Assembly (NCBI RefSeq): GCF_007746795.1
Contig: NZ_CP036343.1
Location: 5,679,357 to 5,743,356, forward strand
Origin: Gimesia algae
GTDB lineage: Bacteria; Planctomycetota; Planctomycetia; Planctomycetales; Planctomycetaceae
DNA: 64,000 nt
Direction of reading: 5' to 3'
Part shown: piece after piece, positions 7,570-16,838 of the stretch
Layout of the letters: each line of letters starts with the position of its first letter
Position numbering within the stretch: position 1 is the first letter of the stretch
Notes under the pieces: model-generated
The model's database searches: none
Seen by the model: the letters and a program-made list of their open reading frames with translations, nothing else
What the model was told of the DNA's origin: nothing
Translations under genes and position numbers: made by a program

Positions 7570-8988
7570 TTATCGGTCAAACTGGAACGAGTACAGATCA
7601 CACTCGACTAATTGGAATTTCAGGCGAACCGGCTGACCGGCGAGTGCAGTTAGATCAGGGTTATTTTTCCAGCGTACGACGCCGTCAATTTTGTCTCCCA
7701 TCACAGGTTGGCAGTCCTGTATCGTGAAGCCGGGAATCGGGCTGCCATCCGCTTTCTGAATTTCTACCCTCAGGCTGCCCGTAGCACTGGCACTGAAGTT
7801 CAATTTGAGCTGACTACCTGAAAACATAAGTGGCTTCGTCAACAGACTGCCCGGTTCTGAACCGGCATTCACTGAGACAAAACCATCGGTTCGCAGCACG
7901 TAACGATCGCCGCTGCGATGATAGATTGACATTTCTGCGGGTCCGGTGGGCAAGACATTTAACGCCACGTAATTGGCACGATTCTTCCACTGCCGTGGAT
8001 CAAGGCCCGGCCTGATGAATGCGTGCGTGAAGAGCCGGTCGTATTTTGAGGAGCCGGCGCGTGTCGTCATAAACAGGATATCGGTCGCGTTGACGTCCTG
8101 TTGATCGTACTCAGGTGCATCCCCGCGACCGGGAACAAAACGCGTCGGTAGTGCAATATAAATATGCGGTGCGCGGAAGTAAGGATGTGTCTGGTTCGTA
8201 TAAAGGTGCTCGCCCGGTCGATTCGGGTTCAGAGCGACCGGTTGACTCCAGTGCTGAAAGTCAGGGCTCGTCGTGCGACTGATGCTGCGTAAACGATCGG
8301 GATCAGTCCAGGTACGGAAGTAGCAGACATATTTCTGCTCCGCTTCAGACCAGAACGCGACATTGGCCGAATCAAAGGCGTGCCGCCACTCGGGTTGATA
8401 GGGAATCACTTCTCCCTGCTTCGTCCAGTGAATTCCATCAGGAGAGACAAACGCGAACAGTCCCCGCCCCTGCTCTTTCAGCCCCCGCTTATCTCCCGGC
8501 CCGGGATAACCCGCCAACGCTTTATATCGCTCCGCAGGTTTCACGCCGGTACGCGTGTCGAGAAACGGTGTGAAGTTGGTCAGAAAAGGAGGCTGTTTGG
8601 CGAGGATCACATTATTTTCACGAGTGCCTGCGACTTCATGCAGGCCCAGTTCCGGAAACTCCCATTCGTGACCGTCCTGACTGACGGCGTAATGCACGGT
8701 TTCCCCCGGGTGCCCCGTATGTTTATCCCCTTGATAAGCCGGATCGGATCCCCGCCACCAGGCCTGGAACTGGTCTCCTTTTTTAATGACTGTCATCATG
8801 TGCCGTATGGGGAGTGGAGACTGAGGGCGAGGTGCTTTGACGGGATGATGCAGTTTGAGAGTCACGCCGTCCAACTGGTCAATCAATAGCCGATCCACAA
8901 ACAGTTCCCGCCGGGAACCGATGTCAACAGGCTCTGCTATGGCTTCACTGTTCAAGCCGATTATCAGTGCAAGAGTGATTAACTTCAT
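7570..8988 (-). CDS. Secreted beta-propeller protein, glycoside hydrolase GH32/43-like
   Basis: 472 residues from the ATG at 8988, which has GGAA six bases upstream and gives a clean signal peptide ending near AIAEP; a longer frame to 9015 adds nine residues. The mature protein opens with a conserved-looking ELFVDRLLIDQLDGV block. It then has repeated W-containing propeller blades (AWWRGSD, VSQDGHEWEFP, FVSPDGIHWTKQ, TSPDFQHWSQP) as in five-bladed GH32/GH43/GH68 folds, and a C-terminal beta-sandwich-like part. Catalytic acids cannot be assigned. It lies 51 bases downstream of a gluconate-type permease, which suggests use of a sugar or sugar acid released outside. Confidence 0.7.
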   Translation of the reverse strand: MKLITLALIIGLNSEAIAEPVDIGSRRELFVDRLLIDQLDGVTLKLHHPVKAPRPQSPLPIRHMMTVIKKGDQFQAWWRGSDPAYQGDKHTGHPGETVHYAVSQDGHEWEFPELGLHEVAGTRENNVILAKQPPFLTNFTPFLDTRTGVKPAERYKALAGYPGPGDKRGLKEQGRGLFAFVSPDGIHWTKQGEVIPYQPEWRHAFDSANVAFWSEAEQKYVCYFRTWTDPDRLRSISRTTSPDFQHWSQPVALNPNRPGEHLYTNQTHPYFRAPHIYIALPTRFVPGRGDAPEYDQQDVNATDILFMTTRAGSSKYDRLFTHAFIRPGLDPRQWKNRANYVALNVLPTGPAEMSIYHRSGDRYVLRTDGFVSVNAGSEPGSLLTKPLMFSGSQLKLNFSASATGSLRVEIQKADGSPIPGFTIQDCQPVMGDKIDGVVRWKNNPDLTALAGQPVRLKFQLVECDLYSFQFDR

Positions 8989-9039
8989 TGCATTTCCAGC
9001 GTGAATCCGTTTCATAAATCACAAAACCTTTCAAACACA

Positions 9040-10743
9040 CTAAGCCATCGGGAAAAACTGAACTCCCAGCAGGACGACGATAAAGCCAACAATGCCCATC
9101 AGAGCGGTCATGGGGCTGATAAATTTCAGGGTTTCGCCTTCGGTCATGCCGCTCATTTTTCCGATGACCCAGAAGCCGCTGTCATTCATCCAGGAGATCG
9201 GCTTGGAGCCACAGCCGATAGCGAGCGCCAGGTAGACCGGATGAAAGCCGAGTGTCGTGGACTCGGCAATGCCCCCCAGAATGCCGACGGTGGTGATCAT
9301 GGCGACTGTCGATGAGCCCTGTGCAGTGCGGATGGCGGTGGTAATCAGAAACGCCAGGGTGACCAGCATCAGCGGAGAGACCTGCGGCAGAGATTCAATG
9401 AGGAAACTCACGCCTGTCTGTTGCAGGACACTGCCAAACGCGCCGCCAGCTGCCGTAATCAGGATGATCACACCCCCCGTATACAGAGAGGTCTGGATCG
9501 ATTCAGACAGCGCTCCCATTGAGGATTTTTTCTGGCGAATGAGTGTCCAGAGCGCAATGACCGTCGCGATACCCAACGCGATGTTTTTGTTCCCCAGTGT
9601 GGTGATCAGGGTTTGCATCTGCTCCGAAAGCTGGCTGCTGATCGTTTTAAATTTTAACAGCGTGGAACCGGCGATGAGGACAACAGGGAGCAGAATTGGT
9701 AGCAGCGACAACCAGAGTGGCGGCAGGTCTTCTATTTTTTTCGATGCGAGTTTCTGCAGATCCTCTTTTGTCACATCGGCTGAGTCACGAAAGGGGAGTT
9801 CACAGTGTTTATTAATCAACGTGGCATAACCGAGTCCAAATAGAGCGGCGATACTACCCACAATCAGGCCGCCCATCATCATCGTGGCGATATCAACATT
9901 CAACTGTTCGGCGACAAACAATGGACCGGGAGTCGGCGGGACCAGGGAATGGGCCATCGTGCCTCCGGTGACAATCGCGAGGACATACAACAGATAGTTC
10001 TTACCGGTACGGATCCGCATCGCTTTACCCAGGGGGATGAGCAGGTAGAAGACCGTATCAAAAAAGACGGGAATGGCCAGTAGAAAGCCACTGGCCATGA
10101 AGGCAATAGGCGCCAGCTTCTCGCCGACAAACTGAATCGCCGAGCGGACAATGCGTTCGGCGGCACCACTTTCCAGCAGACACATGCCGATGATGGCGGC
10201 GAGTGCAATCAGAATGCCGATCTTGGCACAGGTGGAACCGAAGCCGGCAGCAACACGTTCACCGACTGATTTTTCGCCTTCCGCGATCGCAGCATTGTAA
10301 TGTGTGGGTGTGATCGCAAAGTCGTCCAGGCGGATCGGACGGCTGGCACTGTCATCGCGGACACTCAGCTCGGCAATGATGATGCGTTTGTTGTCCTGAG
10401 AAAACCGGGCGGTGACCCGCTGGACTTCCGTCTGGGCAATGGGAATCAATGGGAAGCGGGGTTGTTCAGTCCCCATAATCAACAGCATCATGCCGGGCTG
10501 CAGACTGCCTTTTTTGTCGATCTGGATGACAAGACTGCGATTGTCTTCACTCACCTCCAGGATTTTGAAACTGCTTTTCCTAAGTGCCGTCTCTTCAATC
10601 TGTTGCACGGGCGTCAGCACGCCTACACAAATGGCACCTGCCAGCAATGCCAGAAAGGCATGCAGACGGAAAAACAGGACACCACCAATGACGATGGCTA
10701 CCCCGGATAAAATAACAATAATGACCCAAGCGCTCAGTTCCAT
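9040..10743 (-). CDS. GntP-family gluconate:H+ symporter-like permease with an extra N-proximal domain
   Basis: 567 residues, against about 440-450 for typical GntP/GntT permeases. The family core runs from about residue 160 to the end, with many membrane helices and landmarks such as GFLLAIPVFFDTVFYLL, HSLVPPTPGPL and CGSKPISWMNDSGFW. The two first helices (6-45) are separated from the core by about 105 polar residues (46-152) with beta-strand character (LVIQIDKKGSLQPGMM, TARFSQDNKRIIIAEL). That inserted part is not usual in the family. It likely imports gluconate or a related sugar acid. It lies upstream of the secreted propeller protein on the same strand. Confidence 0.85.
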   Translation of the reverse strand: MELSAWVIIVILSGVAIVIGGVLFFRLHAFLALLAGAICVGVLTPVQQIEETALRKSSFKILEVSEDNRSLVIQIDKKGSLQPGMMLLIMGTEQPRFPLIPIAQTEVQRVTARFSQDNKRIIIAELSVRDDSASRPIRLDDFAITPTHYNAAIAEGEKSVGERVAAGFGSTCAKIGILIALAAIIGMCLLESGAAERIVRSAIQFVGEKLAPIAFMASGFLLAIPVFFDTVFYLLIPLGKAMRIRTGKNYLLYVLAIVTGGTMAHSLVPPTPGPLFVAEQLNVDIATMMMGGLIVGSIAALFGLGYATLINKHCELPFRDSADVTKEDLQKLASKKIEDLPPLWLSLLPILLPVVLIAGSTLLKFKTISSQLSEQMQTLITTLGNKNIALGIATVIALWTLIRQKKSSMGALSESIQTSLYTGGVIILITAAGGAFGSVLQQTGVSFLIESLPQVSPLMLVTLAFLITTAIRTAQGSSTVAMITTVGILGGIAESTTLGFHPVYLALAIGCGSKPISWMNDSGFWVIGKMSGMTEGETLKFISPMTALMGIVGFIVVLLGVQFFPMA

Positions 10744-11008
10744 TATTCAACCAGTCCGGCTTTTAGTTCAGATTAAATTAATTTACGAAAATCACCTTTT
10801 TTTCGACACATTCAAAGTTAAGAAGGGTTTAATAGCCAGTATCAAGGATTGCAGTCATGTCACCCGGTCGAATCGTTTCCAATCGCTCGGCCCGGATGAA
10901 ATGGTTGTAAAACAGGATGCATTCTGGAGATCAGCAGCTTTTGAGTCTCTCTGACTCCTGATCGAACACAGGAACCATTTCCCTGACTATTTTAACAGGT
11001 CAAACGCC

Positions 11009-12877
11009 ATGATGAGTTTTCCCCGGAAACGAACGATTCAATTTGCCTGCTTTTATCTAGTGACATTATCCGTCCCATTATGCCAGTCTTCGGCATTCGC
11101 AGCAACAAAGAGTGCTGCTCAAACAGACAATCGGCAGAGAGTGGATGCCGTTTCCATGGCAGAGAAGATCGATCAACTGCTGGAAGCGGAACTCAAAAAG
11201 GCGAATATCACACCGACGGCTCTGGCGAATGATGAAGACTTTCTCCGTCGCGTGACATTTGACCTGGTGGGTCGCAAGCCTGGTACTTCGGAAGTCATTC
11301 TGTTCGGTCTGGATGCGAACACAGGCAAAAGGCAGGCAGTAATCGACGAACTGTTGAAGTCAGAAGAGTACGGTGTTAACTGGGCACGCTACTGGCGGGA
11401 TGTCATCTACCTGCGGGCCACTGATGCCCGGGCGCGGATCAATCAGAATGAATTTGAAGAGTGGATGATCACTCAACTCAATCAGAATAAAAGCTGGGAT
11501 CAGATTACAACCGACCTGCTGACCGCCACCGGCGATGTTCGTGAAAACGGAAACACCGCTTTAATCTTTGCCCATCAGGGTGATCCGGCTGAACTGGCTG
11601 CGGAAACATCGCGTATCTTCCTGGGAATTCAGATTCAATGTGCGAACTGTCACGACCATCCGACAGACAAATGGAAACGTAACAGCTTCCACGAGCTGGC
11701 AGCATTTTTCCCTCGTGTGCGGGTCCGCCCGGTACGCGATGCGACGCCGCGGACTTTTGAAGTCGTTTCTATGGATCGGGGTACGAACGAAAATCAGTAT
11801 GCTCAACGCATGAAGATGCTTCAGGATCCGACCATGCTGTTCCGCTTGTACGACAGGAACCGTGACGGAAAGCTGACCGAACAGGAAGTCCAGCGCACCC
11901 GCATGGCACGTGGCTTTGAACAAATGGTAGCCCGTGCGGATAAAGATGGTGACAAGGCGCTGACAGCAGAAGAAATCAAAAGCATCCCTGCTCCCGATAA
12001 CATGCGGCGATTCACGACTGAATATCATATGCCCGATTTAAACGACCCGACTTCGATCGGTAAAGTAATTCAACCGGTACTGTTTGTCGGCACGAAAGCG
12101 CCGGAAGGACTGGATGACATCGAACGGCGTGAAACACTGTCGAAGTTTTTAACGACGCCTTCCAACGTCTGGTTCTCCCGGGCCATTGTGAACCGGCTCT
12201 GGGCAGAAATGCTGGGGGAAGGATTCTACACACCTATTGATGATATTGGACCGGAACGCAGTGCCGTCTACCCTGAAGTTCTGGATGCGTTATCGGAAGG
12301 TTTCACCGCCAGTGGCTACGATCTGAAATGGCTCTGCAAGACAATTACCAATACACGGGCATACCAGCGTGAAATGCAGAAGAAAACCGAGCAGCAGCAT
12401 ACACCGTTCGCATCACAATCTCCCACGCGGTTGCGAGGCGATCAGATTTTCACAGCAATCACACAGGTGTTCGGTGTGGATGATCTACAGGCCAATCGCA
12501 ACGTTGGCAGTCGACGCTATCAGGGAAGCCGAACCGCCCGCGGGCAGTTCAGCACACTGTTTACTTATGACCCTTCAACTTCGCAGGACGAGATCACCGG
12601 TGATGTTCCCCAGGCGTTGTTCATGATGAATTCAAAAACCTTAAATGAAATGCTGGGGACCGACCGGAATACCAAACTGGCACAGATCGCCAGAGACTTT
12701 AAAGATGACAACGATGCCATTCAGGAACTGTATCTGCTGACACTTTCACGAGTGCCTACCAAAGCAGAATTGAAGATCTGTCAGGACTACATCCAGGAAG
12801 CAGGCAATCGGAATGATGCGCTCGAAGATCTGATGTGGAGTCTGTTGAATTCCAGTGAGTTCATTACCAAACGCTGA
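11009..12877 (+). CDS. DUF1549/DUF1553 planctomycete protein with EF-hand insert
   Basis: 622 residues with a Sec signal peptide (cut near AFAAT). The DUF1549 part contains DFLRRVTFDLVGRKP and the cysteine pair QCANCHDHP, a CxxCH that could bind haem or metal. Two EF-hand loops, DRNRDGKLTEQE (about 279-290) and DKDGDKALTAEE (about 311-322), sit between DUF1549 and the C-terminal DUF1553 part, which includes NVWFSRAIVNRLWAEMLGEG. Such genes are nearly always followed by a DUF1501 gene, as here 71 bases later. The biochemical function of the pair is unknown. Confidence 0.9.
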   Translation: MMSFPRKRTIQFACFYLVTLSVPLCQSSAFAATKSAAQTDNRQRVDAVSMAEKIDQLLEAELKKANITPTALANDEDFLRRVTFDLVGRKPGTSEVILFGLDANTGKRQAVIDELLKSEEYGVNWARYWRDVIYLRATDARARINQNEFEEWMITQLNQNKSWDQITTDLLTATGDVRENGNTALIFAHQGDPAELAAETSRIFLGIQIQCANCHDHPTDKWKRNSFHELAAFFPRVRVRPVRDATPRTFEVVSMDRGTNENQYAQRMKMLQDPTMLFRLYDRNRDGKLTEQEVQRTRMARGFEQMVARADKDGDKALTAEEIKSIPAPDNMRRFTTEYHMPDLNDPTSIGKVIQPVLFVGTKAPEGLDDIERRETLSKFLTTPSNVWFSRAIVNRLWAEMLGEGFYTPIDDIGPERSAVYPEVLDALSEGFTASGYDLKWLCKTITNTRAYQREMQKKTEQQHTPFASQSPTRLRGDQIFTAITQVFGVDDLQANRNVGSRRYQGSRTARGQFSTLFTYDPSTSQDEITGDVPQALFMMNSKTLNEMLGTDRNTKLAQIARDFKDDNDAIQELYLLTLSRVPTKAELKICQDYIQEAGNRNDALEDLMWSLLNSSEFITKR

Positions 12878-12948
12878 ACGATTCTCATCAGACTTTTTGT
12901 GACCAGTTCATTTTCCAATCTATTCCCCCTCAGTACGAGGAGTTTGTT

Positions 12949-14229
12949 ATGAGTCTTTATCACCACCAGCAGGTTCATTCAGTCCGAGGCGGTTTTTCAC
13001 GTCGCAGCTTTATCCGCAACGTTTCGCTGGGAGCGTTGGCAGCCGGCACACTGAGTTTTCACGATCTGATGAGCGTGTCCGCAGAAGAACTTCGCAAACA
13101 GGGTCGTTCGATGATCCTGTTATGGATGTCTGGTGGCCCCAGTCAGTTTGAAACGTTTGACCCGAAGCCCAACACATCGAGTGCCGGTGACAAACAGGCG
13201 ATCAAAACTACCGTTTCCGGAATTGAGATTGCTGAAGACTGGAAAAACACCGCGAAGGTCATGCAGGATATCGCGCTGATTCGTTCCATGACCAATAAGG
13301 AAGGGAACCACCAGCGCGCCACTTACCAGATGCATACTGGCTATGTACCTTCCGGAAGTGTAAAACATCCCAGCCTGGGTTCAAACATTACCCGTGAAAT
13401 CGGCGACCGCGAACTGGAGATTCCCTCGATCGTCTCTGTCGGTGCAACGGAAGGGGCCGGTTTTCTGGGCGTGGACTACGAACCGTTTAACATTAACAAC
13501 CCGGGAAACATCCCCGACAATGTCGCAGCCACTGTGACAGACAAACGCTATCAGAAACGTCTGGGACTATTAGGACGCCTGGATACGGAATTTGCCAGCC
13601 GTGGAGGTGAAGTGGTCGTAAAAAATCACAACAAGATTTATAACAAAGCTTCTTCACTGGTATTAAGTCCTCAGACCAGGGTATTTGATCTGAACCAGGA
13701 ACCAGTAGAACTGCGTCGCGAGTACGGCGAAAACAACTTCGGGAAAGGCTGCCTGCTGGCGCGGCGACTGGTAGAAGCAGGTTCGACATTTATCGAAGTC
13801 CGATCCAATGGCTGGGATAATCACGCTGATATCTCAGAGACTATTTCTCCCCGCTCCCAGGAAGTTGATGCCGGGATGGCGGCGCTGATTTCAGATCTGA
13901 AACAGCGTGGTATGCTGGACAAGACTCTGGTGGTCTGGATGGGTGAATTCGGCAGAACCCCGAAGATTAATGCCCGCGGCGGTCGCGACCATTATCCACG
14001 CGTCTTCTCAGCCGCTTTAGCCGGTGGTGGCGTCAAAGGAGGCCAGGTGATTGGCGCTTCGACCAAAGACGGTTCCGCCGTCCAGGATCGACCGGTGGCG
14101 GTCACCGATCTATTCTGTTCGATCTGTCAGTCATTGCAGGTCGAGCCTCGAAAAGAGAACATGAGTCCGCTGGGACGCCCGATGAAAATCGTCGATGGCG
14201 GGAAAGTCATCAACGAACTCTTTTCATGA
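12949..14229 (+). CDS. DUF1501 protein with Tat signal
   Basis: 426 residues. The N-terminus has a twin-arginine signal (SRRSFIRNVSLGALAAGT), so it is probably exported folded. The body shows the alkaline-phosphatase/sulfatase-like layout of DUF1501: SMILLWMSGGPSQFETFDPKP early, GWDNHADI in the middle and MGEFGRTPKI...RDHYP late, with Asp/His positions suited to metal binding. GAGGAG lies ten bases before the ATG. It is paired with the DUF1549/DUF1553 gene upstream and very likely works with it. Confidence 0.9.
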   Translation: MSLYHHQQVHSVRGGFSRRSFIRNVSLGALAAGTLSFHDLMSVSAEELRKQGRSMILLWMSGGPSQFETFDPKPNTSSAGDKQAIKTTVSGIEIAEDWKNTAKVMQDIALIRSMTNKEGNHQRATYQMHTGYVPSGSVKHPSLGSNITREIGDRELEIPSIVSVGATEGAGFLGVDYEPFNINNPGNIPDNVAATVTDKRYQKRLGLLGRLDTEFASRGGEVVVKNHNKIYNKASSLVLSPQTRVFDLNQEPVELRREYGENNFGKGCLLARRLVEAGSTFIEVRSNGWDNHADISETISPRSQEVDAGMAALISDLKQRGMLDKTLVVWMGEFGRTPKINARGGRDHYPRVFSAALAGGGVKGGQVIGASTKDGSAVQDRPVAVTDLFCSICQSLQVEPRKENMSPLGRPMKIVDGGKVINELFS

Positions 14230-14258
14230 ACTTCACCAAAACACCTCTCAGTCCAGGC

Positions 14259-16454
14259 TTATGCTCCGGAAGCGGCTGCTTCACTCAGGGCTTTAGCCTG
14301 GGCTACCGAGGTATCCATCGAAAGTGTGATGGTGACGGACCAGCGTCCATTTTCGTCAGCGACGAACTCCCAGTGTGGGATCACGACCGAGCTCTGATGC
14401 ACGAGTTCGTACCCGCCTTCCGACTGGCTGATGGTTTCAATCGGAAACGTCCAGATACTGGCTGGTGAGGAAAGATCCAGGGCCGCATCCAGTCCGAGCC
14501 ATTCATCGACGAGTCCGATGCGATCGGTTTTTTCCAGATCCAGTTTTGATTCGAGCTGCCCCAGTTGTTTACCCAGATGATTGTAGTAGTAGCGGTCACT
14601 GGCACCGGCGGCCATACCGGCAAAGTTAAACTCGACGCCAAAATTCAGTGGAACTTCAGCGGGCAGATGTGAGAGTTCGTAATGAATTTCCAGCGAACCC
14701 GAGGCGTTCTTCGTCAGGCAAACCGTTTTGGTGAGTTCAATTTCGTAAGGACCAACATACCCTTTGCGAATCATACGCACTTCGCAGTCTTCATCGGTTC
14801 GCTTGAGCGAGCTGAGATAAACGCCATGCACAAAATCGCCGACTTCTCCGCCGCCCTGAATGACCGTTTCCAGATCGACGCCCGGCTGGAAGAAGTGATC
14901 CACCAGTGATTTGCGGGGGGTATGATCGTACTGCAGTTTTTTCTCAAGGCCGGGTTGTTTGAAACGGACGGCATTATGAATTTTGCCGATATCCTCTCCG
15001 TTCTCTGCACCTTCTTTCTGTTCGATGGCCGCCTGGCGAATGATATCGTGATAGGGCTCAGGACGTCGATCGAGGGTCGCCAGTAAATTATGTTTCGCGC
15101 CCCGCACATCCAGTTCATACAGATGTCCGCCTTGCGCTGGAGCGAGATAAGCTACCAGTCGATTACTGGCCAGTCTGACTTCTTTTCGGGCATCCAGATT
15201 AAAGTCAGCCACTTCCACTTCCAGCCAGCTGGCATCACGGTGCGTAATTTTCTCCAGCAGCGTGTCCGCGGAAATCAGATGTTTGTAAATCGCATTCCGC
15301 AGATGAGGCAGATACAGGCCACCGAAGGCACCATGCCAGTAAGGGCAGTTGCATTGCGCGCGGTATAGCTCGGTGCGGGCTTCGTGCAGCGTGGGCAGGT
15401 CTTCTGCATCGACGCCGGTCTCTTCCAGGCTCTGCAGACGGTTACTGACCTGTAACATCCGGGTATACATTTCATTCAGCTCGGCATATTTCACACGGAA
15501 GTTCCGCCAGAACCCGCCTCGCAAATAAGGTTTGAGCCGATCAAAGCCTTCGGTCTCTGCAAATTTTTCTTTGAGTTCGGCCAGCTCCAGCTGTCGTTCT
15601 GAAGAGAGCGCCCACTCATTCATTTCACGATAACTGGCGTCAGGCAGATAGCAGCTGCCCAGCGGGGAGACCGTATCGACTGATTCAGAAAGGGTCGTTA
15701 CTTTTAACCAGTCACTGTTCTGGCGCAGGAGGTCCAGGAACTTTTTCAGCCAGCCATCGCGGTAAACATGGTCGAAGGTGCCCGGCCAGGCGCCAAACTT
15801 TTCGCCGTCATCACCAAAGACAACGACTGAATGCGGATGATGGTCGGCAATCTCTTTCAGGTAATGAATTGTTTGTACGGGATCGGTAAAGGGAATCTGG
15901 TAGCGGAGCGTTTCATTATCCGGGAAAATCTTGAGCAGTCGACCTTCGTCTTCTGAGAGATAGTAGCCATGCATTTTTTCTGCGCGAACGCCGGCGGCAC
16001 TGAAGTGGGAATCGTCCAGCAGGGTGAATTCCATGCCAGCATCGACCAGATCAGAAACAAACGATTGTTCCCAGACCCGTTCAGGCACCCACATTCCGCG
16101 GACCGGGGTGCCAAACAGTTTTTTCAGATAGTCGGAATAGGCGGTAATCTGTCCGATGCGGTCACAACGGGGAATGCCTGCCAGAATCGGCTCGTAAAAA
16201 GGCCCTCCCAGGATCTCGACCTGCCCGGATTCCGCCAGGCCGCGAACGCGATCAATGTACTCCGGATGCGCGTCGACGAGCCATTCCATCAGGCTGCCTG
16301 AGGTATGCAGAGAAAACGGGATATCCGGGTATTCTGATAAGCCGTCGAGAAATGGTTGATAGCTGTTTTGATAGGATTCTTCAAAAACGCCTTCAAAATT
16401 CCCAACGGGCTGATGGTTGTGAATGACCAAAACAAGCCGAAGTCGACAGCCCAT
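14259..16454 (-). CDS. GH57 4-alpha-glucanotransferase / alpha-amylase-like enzyme
   Basis: 731 residues from the ATG at 16454, which has AAAGGA eight bases upstream; an ATG three codons earlier is less well placed. GH57 regions are clear: HNHQPVG (about 12-18), GGPFYEPILA (about 83-92), WVPERVWE with the probable nucleophile Glu near 125, and VFGDDGEKFG with the acid/base Asp near 215. The long C-terminal part matches the DUF1925/DUF1926 domains found in glucanotransferases of this family rather than GH57 branching enzymes. No signal peptide, so it acts on cytoplasmic glycogen or maltodextrin. The context with GlgA and a GalT-like gene supports storage-glucan metabolism. Confidence 0.88.
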   Translation of the reverse strand: MGCRLRLVLVIHNHQPVGNFEGVFEESYQNSYQPFLDGLSEYPDIPFSLHTSGSLMEWLVDAHPEYIDRVRGLAESGQVEILGGPFYEPILAGIPRCDRIGQITAYSDYLKKLFGTPVRGMWVPERVWEQSFVSDLVDAGMEFTLLDDSHFSAAGVRAEKMHGYYLSEDEGRLLKIFPDNETLRYQIPFTDPVQTIHYLKEIADHHPHSVVVFGDDGEKFGAWPGTFDHVYRDGWLKKFLDLLRQNSDWLKVTTLSESVDTVSPLGSCYLPDASYREMNEWALSSERQLELAELKEKFAETEGFDRLKPYLRGGFWRNFRVKYAELNEMYTRMLQVSNRLQSLEETGVDAEDLPTLHEARTELYRAQCNCPYWHGAFGGLYLPHLRNAIYKHLISADTLLEKITHRDASWLEVEVADFNLDARKEVRLASNRLVAYLAPAQGGHLYELDVRGAKHNLLATLDRRPEPYHDIIRQAAIEQKEGAENGEDIGKIHNAVRFKQPGLEKKLQYDHTPRKSLVDHFFQPGVDLETVIQGGGEVGDFVHGVYLSSLKRTDEDCEVRMIRKGYVGPYEIELTKTVCLTKNASGSLEIHYELSHLPAEVPLNFGVEFNFAGMAAGASDRYYYNHLGKQLGQLESKLDLEKTDRIGLVDEWLGLDAALDLSSPASIWTFPIETISQSEGGYELVHQSSVVIPHWEFVADENGRWSVTITLSMDTSVAQAKALSEAAASGA

Positions 16455-16838
16455 GGGCCGCATCCTTTCATCCGTGTAAACACAGAACTTTCGATTACGC
16501 TGTAAAACTGAACGGTATCAAATACGTGGCGGGTCGCTTCGCTGCCTGCGTTAAGCGATGTGCCAACAGGACTTGAAACGATTCTGGCTTATCTTAAAGC
16601 CAATCTTTTTGTAATCATAGAGGACTTTTCCGGATAATAAAATCCAAGTCCCCTTAAAATCGACACGAACGATCTTGAAATACCGCTGGAGGAAGGTCAA
16701 TTGTTAAAGCAGGTAAGCTTTCTCCAGTTTGATTGACCGGGACAATTCATAACGTGAAACTCAACTCTCTATTTTCCTGAGTGATATCCCTGTAGCTCAA
16801 CCAACAGCTGATTGGATTCGTAAGACGGTAAAAAACGT
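16455..16838. other. Gap of about 380 bases between the GH57 and GalT-like genes
   Basis: No frame, tRNA or terminator was recognised. It presumably carries the promoter of the GH57 gene. Several T/A-rich patches occur near 16590-16680. Confidence 0.4.
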
